A DNA stretch of 64,000 bases from Roridomyces roridus (lineage: Eukaryota; Basidiomycota; Agaricomycetes; Agaricales; Mycenaceae). The notes beneath the pieces are model-generated. The model made no database searches. It worked only from the letters and a program-made list of their open reading frames with translations, and was not told where the DNA came from. Location: NCBI GenBank assembly GCA_029378245.1, contig JARKIF010000004.1:2976001-3040000 (forward strand), written 5' to 3'. Every line of letters starts with the position of its first letter. The first letter of the stretch is position 1. The position numbers and the translations under genes were made by a program. Shown here piece by piece: positions 55,961-64,000 of the stretch.

Positions 55961-55968
55961 TATAAAAG
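55961..55968 (+). promoter_or_regulatory. TATA box of hydrophobin-like gene 1
   Basis: TATAAAAG, 47 bp before the ATG at 56008. Confidence 0.55.
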
Positions 55969-56007
55969 CTGGCGCACAAAGTAAGTAGTTGAGAGCAAGC
56001 AACAAAG

Positions 56008-56355
56008 ATGCAGTTCGCCGCTTTCGCCTCAGTCCTCATCGCGTTCTTCTCGATGTCCCAGCTCACAAGTGCCTCCCCCGCGAGTTCCCTCGAGGAGCGG
56101 CAACCTTACACGCCCTGCTCGGGACTACTTTACGGCAACGCGCTGTGCTGCTCCGCCGCTGTGCTGGGTGTCGCGGACCTCGATTGCACCGGCCCCTCGC
56201 GCACGCCAACCTGCGCCAGCGACTTCACTTCCATTTGCAGCGCTGTTGGCAAGAGTGCTCAGTGCTGCACCCTCGGAGGAATTGCCGGATTGGCTCTTCT
56301 GTGCGGCGACGTCCCATCTTGTTCTTTGCTTCGTTGGCATCTGTCTGGAAATTGA
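56008..56355 (+). CDS. Class II hydrophobin-type secreted protein 1
   Basis: 115 residues, no intron. A signal peptide (FASVLIAFFSMSQLTSA) and short pro-region precede the cysteine core: C-9-CC-11-C-16-C-8-CC-11-C. The C3-C4 gap of 11 residues with VLGVADLDC is the class II (cerato-ulmin type) signature; class I proteins have a much longer gap. Two extra cysteines occur, one in the 16-residue loop and one in a 15-residue tail. Class II hydrophobins coat hyphae and spores and self-assemble at air-water interfaces. Unlike most neighbours and most ascomycete class II genes I know, it has no intron. The tail beyond C8 is longer than usual, so a missed 3' intron is possible. Confidence 0.82.
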   Translation: MQFAAFASVLIAFFSMSQLTSASPASSLEERQPYTPCSGLLYGNALCCSAAVLGVADLDCTGPSRTPTCASDFTSICSAVGKSAQCCTLGGIAGLALLCGDVPSCSLLRWHLSGN

Positions 56356-56449
56356 AATCATTTGGTGAGGCAGCCACAGAAATTCGTTGGGGGTGGAGGA
56401 GCAGCGGAAGGTTCAACTTCCGGAACCGCTGATCTCCAGGTCGTAGGGC

Positions 56450-57555
56450 GATGGTGAGGCGTGAGAATGAACCCAAAACGGAGACGCCAGACGAGGGCAT
56501 CACCAACGCCCACGGCTAACCCAGCAAATCAGCGGCGACTATTCAATTAATAAAATATTCCAGTTGAATTGTTCAAGATACGACCAGGCTGGTGTTGAAG
56601 TGTTGAAGTGTGACCCGGAACCAAGAATTCAGGAAATGTACAAATCGCAGGCCGTTGGAGGAGGAATCGGGCATGAACCAGAGAAGCAGCAGCGGCGTGG
56701 AAGATCTTCGCCCGCAGCTACGATGAGACGTCGTAGTCTCGTAGAGTACCATTCGGTGGTTGAACTGCCCTGAGCGGTGATGCATTGGATGGTGCAATCC
56801 TACATTCCGCTGTATACGTGTTCGTCACGAGGCAAGGCCATACCGTGGTGATTTAGATGAAGGAAATGAGAGCGTAATTGCTGAAAGATAAACAAGGAAT
56901 CCAAGGAGGAGATCATCGTGCAACCCAAACAACGGTGGCAAATGTAAGAAAACGAGCGGGAGATTGCAGAAGATCTGGGTCTGTAGACATCGAGACGCTC
57001 ATATGCAAGACAGGGAGCTGAGCACATGGATGGGACATAGGAGTCAACTGGAGTAATGCTGCCAGTATTCATAGAAGTTAGAACGAAAGACAAAGCATAC
57101 CTATCCAACAGAGAGGACTCTTTTAACAGAATGAAAGATTAAAGCCAAACCAGGTATCCAGCACCTGGGATCCGGATAGAAAGTCGACAGTGGATGGACA
57201 GACACAGTCGTCCCATCCACGAAAATAAACGCAGACATAGGAGATTGGCAAATCAGTAGAACGAGCAATTAGGGCCAAGCCGGGGTAGGTGCCCATGAAT
57301 TTGAACGGATGAGATGAGTATGACTAGCAGATGTGAGCCCGAGTCCTAGAATTTCACTGATATTCCGGACAGCGAAATCGCGTACACCAGAAATAAGGAT
57401 ATCTAGAGGCGGCTTGGAATTATGAATGTGAAGCATTGAAGTTTGGGAAGGAAGAAAAAGAGCTCTCGTAGCCAAAGGAAGTGCCAGGGCTCAGCCCTGA
57501 GCAGCAGCACCAGAGGTCCAGAATGAAGAGTGTTCAATGAATCAAGTGCGCATAG
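56450..57555. other. Intergenic, nothing recognised
   Basis: Short frames on both strands; no domain or splice evidence. Confidence 0.35.
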
Positions 57556-57561
57556 ATAGGA

Positions 57562-59402
57562 ACCCGGGCCAGTAGACCAGAAGCTGGTCTGTCTATGACT
57601 TGTCGATAGACAGACCAGTCGATCTGGGAAATGATCAAAGGGAGGCGCGCGTTTCCTTTTTGAGCGATTTCGGCATGCTCACGTGACTCCAGCGCGAACG
57701 AGCCGTTTGGACCCTCTGCGGCCTCTTGAGGCGAAAATTCATGCTCCTTACGCTGGTTAAGACTCTCAAATACATTAAGAGTGACGATGAGGTGTGGAAG
57801 AATAAATTGCACGTAGTAATAACGATATAATACAGTGAAAGAGGCAAAATGGATGCAGTGAGAGGCAAAATGAATGCCCTACCTTGTTCGGAGCCTTGCC
57901 AAATGGTTAGGCCATCGCCAGATTATATCTACATCCGATGGGAGTGCAGAAAATCGGAAATCGGCGGAATAAGTGGCCGCACAGTCAAGGGCTCAGATCG
58001 CACCGACCGAAGCTGTGGGACGGACACGTCGAGATGGGACATAAGGAGAGGAATACAAGTCGTCGCATGTATGCCATGCGCTGAAGCGCCGGGAGGAGGA
58101 GGTGGTGTTCGGGGATTGCGCAAGCGAGGTGGTGAGATCGTCGCGGGAAGTGTGGTAAGCAGGCGAAACGGTGCTGCGTGGGTGGAAAGAACGAAGTCGA
58201 CGAGGTCTTGAGAAGGCCAATGCCCAGCGCGCAGCCTTTCAGTTTCAAGGATACGAAAACCACATTAAGCACGCACCTTGCGCCTGCACTCGCCGCCTGG
58301 ACTTGTTCATCTCAAGCACCTGCAGCTCCCCGCGTCTCGCGTCTTCATGGCTACATACTTCGGTGGCCTTTGGGCGTCGTTGAGCCGTCCGACCGAGCTG
58401 TGGAGCCTGGAGTTGGCCAGTGCAGGGCGGGTGGCTTGCGGCGCTCGTCTTGCTCTTTCCTGGACCGGGTGGGCTTAGGGCTGGGCACCGTAACCGTATC
58501 ATACGGAATACGGCTCCGTAATACGGACACGGTGCCGTGCCGTGGCCCCTGGTAGTGGTCTTAACACGGGCCGTGTTGGACACGGCCGTGTGCCGTATTT
58601 CCCGTGGAAACACGGCCGTTACGGCCGTAATACGGCAATGCGCGGCAATCTCCTCTAAACAGTTATCGCGGGTGATTTGTGTCAGAATTGTCTCACCAAG
58701 CGATGTGGGAGCTTCGGACAACTGCGGAAACAACATCCCCTTTAGATGAGCAAGCAGCTGGGGGCTGCCGCGGGGATCGTCGATGTTTACGGTAGCTACA
58801 TCAATGCATCAATCCGCCATCACCCTTCAAAGCCGACGGTGGCGGATGTTCTCCGCCCACATTTTGCCCGAAGAAGGATGGCCATGCATGGGAGAGGTGC
58901 TTCATATTGTAAGATTCAATGCCGATGGTCATAATCATCCAGGAATTCTGACTCCCATGAGAAATGATTGGCCATCAATTTACGGCCGTGTTACGGAAAT
59001 ACGGCCGTATACGGTGCCGTAGCGTACCGTGAGTGATTGATACTACCATTCTACGGGCCGTAATGTCACGGCCGTGTCTCAATACGGCCGTATCAATTAC
59101 GGCCGTGTCCGTTACGGTACGGTGCCCAGCCCTAGGTGGGCTTTCTGGGTGCACTATGATCATTTTTTGAGGGTTTTGTGCGACGCTGCTGGACCGGGGA
59201 TGCGTTGTACGAGGCTGGGGAGAGCAAGGGAGAGCAAGGGAGAGCAAGGGAAAGGGAGGTCGTTTGCTGGCAGCAGTCACGAGACAATGCCGAAATCGCC
59301 CAAAAAGGAAACGCGCGCCTCCCTTTGATCATTTCCCAGATCGACCAGTCTGTCTATCGACATATCATAGACAGACTGGTCTCGAGTCTACCGGGCCAGG
59401 AG
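57562..59402. repeat. Inverted repeats of ~120 bp bounding a 1.8-kb interval
   Basis: 57562-57687 and about 59272-59402 are inverted copies containing gatctgggaaatgatcaaagggaggcgcgcgtttcc. Each arm also has an internal palindrome (ctggtctgtctat...atagacagaccag). The interval holds the hAT-type element and otherwise no clear gene. It may be a larger TIR transposon relic. Confidence 0.75.
58476..59134. mobile_element. 659-bp non-autonomous hAT element
   Basis: Ends are TAGGGCTGGGCACCGTA... and ...TACGGTGCCCAGCCCTA, flanked by a perfect 8-bp target duplication GGTGGGCT (58468-58475 and 59135-59142). TIR start and duplication length are diagnostic of hAT. Both terminal ~150 bp are packed with TACGGCCGTA/CACGGCCGTG palindromes. 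The ~300-bp centre is not palindromic and has no transposase. Confidence 0.92.
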
Positions 59403-59404
59403 AA

Positions 59405-59977
59405 ACCAGGAGCTGATTAAGAATCCTACCCGGTTGTGTATGCACGGCAGCAGGTGCCCAATCCAATAAGGTATAGATTGCGGTGAAAATGCCAGTGGCA
59501 AGTCAGTGTAGAAAGACAACCTCCTCAGTCGCTGGCAGTATCCTGATGCCATCGTAAAGCTTGAGCGCATAGGTACCTTGCAGGGAGGGTGTGCTCTCAA
59601 CTCGATGACCCGGATCAGAACACCTCCAGAGCTCGAGGACATACATGAACAGGCCCTTCATGACAGCATTGAACGAACATCTGCAGAAGAAAGGAACCGG
59701 CACATTATACCGTCTCGAGGAAGAACGGCTCCGATAACGGGAGCAAGAACCGCTCGGAGGCCATTTTACCAGGAGAAAAATGTGCTCTGAATGGCGTAGA
59801 TGGTAGAGGGAAAATTGTAAATGGTGTAGGTGAACAATACCTTCGATAAGCCCACGTGCAAATGAGGAGAGCTCAATGCCACAACATAGATGCAGGGACA
59901 CAGATATCAAGGGGGAATGTCCAACGTAACTCCAAGCGTGAATAGAATGAGGATGGGAGTGGAATGATCTGTTGAAG
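59405..59977. other. Intergenic, nothing recognised
   Basis: Short frames only; gtgctctgaatgg(c/t)gta motifs here recur at about 61100. Confidence 0.35.
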
Positions 59978-60804
59978 GGGAACTCCATGCCCGAATTGAA
60001 TGGGAACCGGGCACCTGAATTGAATGCATCGGGAACTCAAGGCCCATAACAATGCAAGGGGAACTGGATGCCCGACAAATAATGGGAACTGGATGCCCGT
60101 AAAGAGTGGGAACTGGATGCCCGACAAATAATGGGAACTGGATGCCCGACAAATAATGGGAACTGGATGCCCGTAACAAATAATGGGAACTGTATGCCCG
60201 TAACACACAATGGGAACTGGATGCCCGTAACACACAATGGGAACTGGATGCCCAATAAAGGATGGGAACTCGATGCCCGAAAAGAATGGGAACTTGATGC
60301 CCGTAAAAATTGGGAACTATATGCCCGAATGAATGGGAACTCGATGCCCAAGGAATAAAAGGGAACTATATGCCCGTAAGATGGGAACTGGATGCCCGTA
60401 AAAATGGGAACTGGATGCCCGTAAAGAGTGGGAAATGGATGCCTGTAAAAATTGGGAACTATATGCCCGAATGAATGGGAACTATATGCCCGAATGAATG
60501 GGAACTATATGCCCGAATGAATGGGAACTATATGCCCGAATGAATGGGAACTATATGCCCGAATGAATGGGAACTTGATGCCCGAATGAATGGGAACTTG
60601 ATGCCCGAATGAATGCCTTGGGAACTGGATGCCCGAATAAATGAATTGGGAACTGGATGCCCGAAAAGAATGGGGACTAGATGCCCGAAAAGAATGGGAA
60701 CTAGATGCCCGAAAGGAATGGGAACTGGATGCCCGAATGAATGAATTGGGAATTCGATGCCCATAACAAATGAATGGGAACTGTATGCCCGTGGTAAATT
60801 GAAT
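59978..60804. repeat. Minisatellite, about 33 copies of a 22-28 bp unit
   Basis: The core gggaact(g/t/a)(g/a)atgcccg is followed by a variable spacer: aatgaat, taaaaat, acaaataat, taacacacaat or aaaagaat. Adjacent runs share spacers (five actatat...aatgaat units in a row at about 60450-60565), showing local amplification. Minus-strand frames stay open over many units but the spacer lengths vary, so coding is unlikely. Confidence 0.95.
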
Positions 60805-62545
60805 GGGTGGGAGGCTCACCTATGGTATAAAACCATCCCAAAGATTCGTTTTGAACTTCCAACGGAACAGTACCCATACTGTACAGCTAGTGAAGCCAGA
60901 TGCCGGAAATAGTAAAACCGTTGACTGTGGGCTGGGCTGAGGTGTGAGAATCCGGGGGTTCGGTGTGGCCGTAGGCTGGAGCTAGAAGACACTTCGACAG
61001 CATAAGAAAAAGTACACAGTGTACACTCTTGATAGCGGAATGCACGAAGACGGTGTTGATGGCGTAAGAACGGTGTGCTCTCGATAGCGGTAGGCGAAGG
61101 GTGCTCTGAATGGTGTAGGCAGAGGTGGTATGGATGGTGGCAGACGAAGGTACCCTCCGTGGGTGAACGGTGTCGTTGAAAGAGGTGGGATGCTTCTATA
61201 GCAGCAGGCGCCCCGAGAAGCCATTGACGACGCCGGGGTATTGGGAGGTACACAGGCAGCGAAGAAGAGACACACGAGCAGTACTCACCTCCTGCCCTAG
61301 GTTAACTGGCTTGTCCAGTCTGATTTGTCAACGAATGGCCGTCGGCGCGGAGAAATGTCACGGAGCAAGTGTATCCAAGCGTGAGATGAGCCAGATGAGG
61401 TCCTGCCGGGCAAGGATGCAATAGACAGGAGCAACAATGACCAGAGAAAAGAATGGAAGATGTTGGAGGGTGGATTCGCGGCTGTAGTCCGCTCTGTCGT
61501 GGAGAGTGGTCGTGGTGCGAAGAGAAGAAGGCCCGGATCAGTGATCACTGTCACTCCGCTGTCACAAGAATCCGTACTGATTTCGCAAGCTCATCAGTAC
61601 TTCACTCTTCCTGAGGCCGTGAGTTTGTCGCTTGTGTCCTCTGTATGAATCTGACTAAATGAATCTCGTAGAGCCAACGCGAACTACAACATCGTTACAC
61701 CTCTGACAATGTCGACGCCTTGTACTGCACTTGTACCCGTGTGTGTACCTTTCGAAATGGCGTTGGATTGCGGAGTAGTAGTAGCCCATGTTGTCAAGCC
61801 CTCGAGCGCAAACCCGATTTTTGTCTGGGTTATTTTAGCTGATTGAACATCGGATCATCTTGAGACAACGGTGAGAGCAGTGATGCAAGCTACTGTTTAT
61901 AAGTCCAAGTATAGGATAGAGCGACGTTGTGCCACCAAATTAAATTCAAACGCGGATTCTACTTACTCGCTCGCTGTGGAGGCGACTTGCCAGATTACCC
62001 CTGATTGGGCGCATGGGCGTGTCATAGCACCGAGTAATTACTCTAAGTCCTTATCCAAGACTCCAAGCCAGTCCAAGCCTCCAAATGCCGAACATGATAC
62101 GTTCAAGTTGCGTTCATGCTTCAAGCCCAGTTGACTGTGAGGGTTATGGTTCTTCGCGATCGGCTGCTTTAGCCTTCTAGCGTTCCCGGGGACGTTTTCG
62201 AACTATATTAGTGAGCCGGGTGATGCCAACTTTGTTCGACACGGTAAATGCTTGCTTCGACTCACCCCTGCCGGTTTCGCCTCACAGAACGCCAAAAACC
62301 TCTCGCATTCAGCCAACTTGAGCAGTATTTGCTTGCCAATGTGGAAACTCTGTACAATGGCTGCTCCCTCACACAACAATTCCCAGTCTGGGATGGCACA
62401 CTTCCGAGGACAAAATGCGGTTTTGACGGATGGTCCATCAGCCGAACGCAACGTCCAACAGTCAACGTCGACAGGCGGACCGCGGTGGAGCCTGTCCGAA
62501 TAGCATCGGCAAACTCGGTCAAGTGGGGCGCAATTAACCCAGGAC
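60805..62545. other. Intergenic, low-complexity then nothing recognised
   Basis: 60805-61280 has degenerate gtag/gtgc-rich repeats; 61280-62545 short unsupported frames. Confidence 0.35.
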
Positions 62546-62615
62546 GAGGATAAAAGCAGGAGGCGAGTCAGATGCGAGTCCAGCCCCGACCACTCGCAGC
62601 CCCCCAAACCAAAAA

Positions 62616-62933
62616 ATGCATTTCACCACCTCGGTGCTCCTCACACTCCTTTCGATGCCACAGCTCTTCAGAGCCAAACCACTCCATCAGTACAACCCCC
62701 GGCAGGTGGCATACATGCCCTGTCCCACCGGCATTTATGGTATCGCCCAGTGCTGCGCCGTGGGCATCTTGGGACTCGCCGACCTCGATTGCGACTCGCC
62801 GCCCGCCGCCCCGAGGAACGCGACCGATTTCCTGACTATCTGCGCGGCCAGTGGGAGAGAGGCGCAATGCTGCGCCATTCCTATCGCTGGACAGAGTCTG
62901 CTTTGCACGGATCCCCCGTCGGCTAGGAGATGA
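62616..62933 (+). CDS. Class II hydrophobin-type secreted protein 2
   Basis: 105 residues, no intron. A short signal peptide (FTTSVLLTLLSMPQLFRA) is followed by the core C-9-CC-11-C-16-C-8-CC-10-C, exactly the class II spacing, with ILGLADLDC and AIPIAGQSLLC. It ends nine residues after the last Cys, as is usual for the class. A GATAAAAG sequence lies about 65 bp upstream. It shares VLG/ILG-LADLDC and the Cys pattern with the gene at 56008 but is otherwise diverged, so the pair is not a recent tandem duplicate. The other neighbours are basidiomycete genes. Confidence 0.87.
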   Translation: MHFTTSVLLTLLSMPQLFRAKPLHQYNPRQVAYMPCPTGIYGIAQCCAVGILGLADLDCDSPPAAPRNATDFLTICAASGREAQCCAIPIAGQSLLCTDPPSARR

Positions 62934-62939
62934 GCGCTG

Positions 62940-63250
62940 GCTAGCGTCGGTACGTCCCTCGGTCCCTCTTCTAGACGCATCATAGATCTAATTCATGCCC
63001 TTAGCTTTGAAACGAACCGAACGCCTGACATCCCTTGATGGCAGTCTATACCCAAATCCAGCCGCCTAGATTTCTTCCGACTAGCATACATACATTCTTT
63101 CGCGTATTTTGGACATTGGACTGTAGTTAATAATGTTTGGGCGACTGCCGTCTTCCTTTGTTCGTTCATTTGAAACACGAAATCGCACGAAATCACAACT
63201 AGATTCAATCCAACGATATCGATGGAATGCAAGGTTCGTAAGTAATTCCC
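62940..63250. other. Intergenic, nothing recognised
   Basis: Space between hydrophobin-type gene 2 and the convergent CBM1 gene; no further frame. Confidence 0.45.
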
Positions 63251-63571
63251 CTACTCCGGAGTGGCGGTAGCTATTCCACTGGTGGTTGTGGCCGTCACTG
63301 GGCCTGTCGAGCTGAATGTCGAGTTAAGAGGGGATACGAGTCGAGATTGTAGCACACTCACAGGCACTGGGAGTACCAAGGATTGATTGCTGTGCAAGCG
63401 AACCCATCTTGACACGCAGTGGGGCCCTCTACGCAGTCGAGGTTAATGGGAGCCGCAGTTGTACACGAAAAAAGACGCACCATAGTCTATGCCACCACAC
63501 TGGGAGTACCCGACGTTCTGGGCAAATGCAGCCGAGAGGAGGGCAGTGAAAGCAACCAAAGACAACAACAT
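63251..63571 (-). CDS. Secreted stand-alone CBM1 (cellulose-binding) protein
   Basis: Exons 63481-63571, 63362-63428 and 63251-63311 (219 nt; introns 52 and 50 nt, GT...AG) encode 72 residues. The signal peptide LLSLVAFTALLSAAFAQ is followed at once by a fungal CBM1: QCGGIDYEGPTACQ, then CTAINPWYSQCL, with four cysteines and the aromatic face (Y, W, Y) that binds crystalline cellulose. A Thr/Ala/Ser/Gly-rich stretch resembling the start of a linker then ends in a stop. No catalytic domain follows. It could be a genuine small secreted protein or the surviving N-terminus of a truncated plant-cell-wall enzyme. Confidence 0.82.
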
Positions 63572-63599
63572 CAGCCAAAACCTGGGAGACGGGTCCACC

Positions 63600-64000
63600 A
63601 GCGCGGAGTTTTATACTTCTGGAGGACTGGCAATCTAGATGCGATGTTGACCCAAGGCACGCGCTGCCGACGTCAGCTTCAGCCTCGGGACCAGCTATGA
63701 CACGAATCCAACACAGTCAGCTGGTAGTATTACCCAGAGATCATCCGGCCGACACTGAAAGCACGGTCTGGGATTGGTCTGGGATCAATTTAAAGGAGCG
63801 GCCTGGCCCGCCGGGCTCATAATTCTTCCGAAATGGGTCACAAGTCGAATGGTTCTTCGGGTTTTTGCCAGATATGGGGCGGGCAATCACATGCCGCTAC
63901 GGCATGCAAGCGGATTTATCGGCTGAATGGCGGATGGTCGGTTGTCATTCGCAGCTTTTGAAGGCCCTGAATTTTTGAACAGTACTTCGACTGGGCTGCG
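63600..64000. other. Intergenic to window end, nothing recognised
   Basis: Contains ataaa-type promoter sequence for the minus-strand CBM1 gene near 63606-63612 (tatacttc/gaagtata). Nothing else supported. Confidence 0.35.

Noticed and set aside
59978..60804. CRISPR array
   Set aside because: Short direct repeats with variable spacers, but spacers are 7-14 bp and similar to each other, and this is a eukaryotic genome without cas genes.
60037..60819. Long minus-strand open frames with repeated FRASSSH-like peptides across the minisatellite
   Set aside because: They arise from the repeat core; spacer lengths vary and break the frame, and there is no promoter, signal peptide or splice support.
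60816..61275. 145-codon His/Ser-rich minus-strand frame
   Set aside because: Composition reflects degenerate gtag-type repeats; no start context or domain.

Overview
The window is nuclear DNA of a filamentous basidiomycete, most likely an Agaricomycete. Genes are broken by many short introns (46-60 nt, mostly GT...AG). The gene families are typical of mushrooms: a DUF6534 seven-helix membrane protein, Zn2Cys6 regulators, F-box/LRR proteins, a MYND finger protein, phi-like glutathione S-transferases and a GPI-anchored Cys-rich secreted protein. The Ty3/gypsy polymerases also look basidiomycete. Three tRNA genes carry the expected short intron after position 37. No bacterial-style operons, CRISPR arrays or rRNA genes are present.

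Layout. 0-16 kb: an unrecognised gene with two tandem homologous domains, a large imperfect inverted repeat, the DUF6534 gene (apparent frameshift), a small Zn2Cys6 regulator, tRNA-Ile, an eight-exon coiled-coil gene, diverged tandem repeats and an F-box gene. 16-19.8 kb: gene-poor. 19.8-29 kb: two chromodomain-type gypsy retrotransposons on the minus strand. A, without ends, abuts B, which is bounded by two 361-bp LTRs that differ at two positions. B's primer-binding site is complementary to its own predicted RNA 5' end, the hallmark of Tf1/sushi self-priming elements. 29-36.6 kb: a small secreted protein with a TA-flanked MITE just after its stop, an F-box/LRR-like gene and a long Zn2Cys6/MHR regulator containing a predicted 6-nt microexon.

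36.8-53.5 kb is a rearranged segmental duplication. tRNA-Lys, GST, a decayed NmrA-like gene and an unknown gene (here called Y) each occur twice; the GST copies are in opposite orientation. One copy of the Y locus carries a 743-bp TIR element (3-bp target duplication) that the other copy lacks, so the empty site can be read within the window. 53.5-64 kb: an F-box gene, two small intronless genes with the exact cysteine spacing of class II hydrophobins (a class regarded as ascomycete), a non-autonomous hAT element with a perfect 8-bp target duplication between ~120-bp inverted repeats, a 33-copy minisatellite, and a secreted protein that is essentially a lone CBM1 cellulose-binding module.

The most notable points are the two class II hydrophobin-type genes in a basidiomycete context, the self-priming signature of retrotransposon B with its A/B junction lacking a target duplication, and the duplicated block that serves as an internal control for a transposon insertion. 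Exon structures were derived by hand from splice sites and reading frame. Where stated, spliced lengths were checked to be multiples of three.
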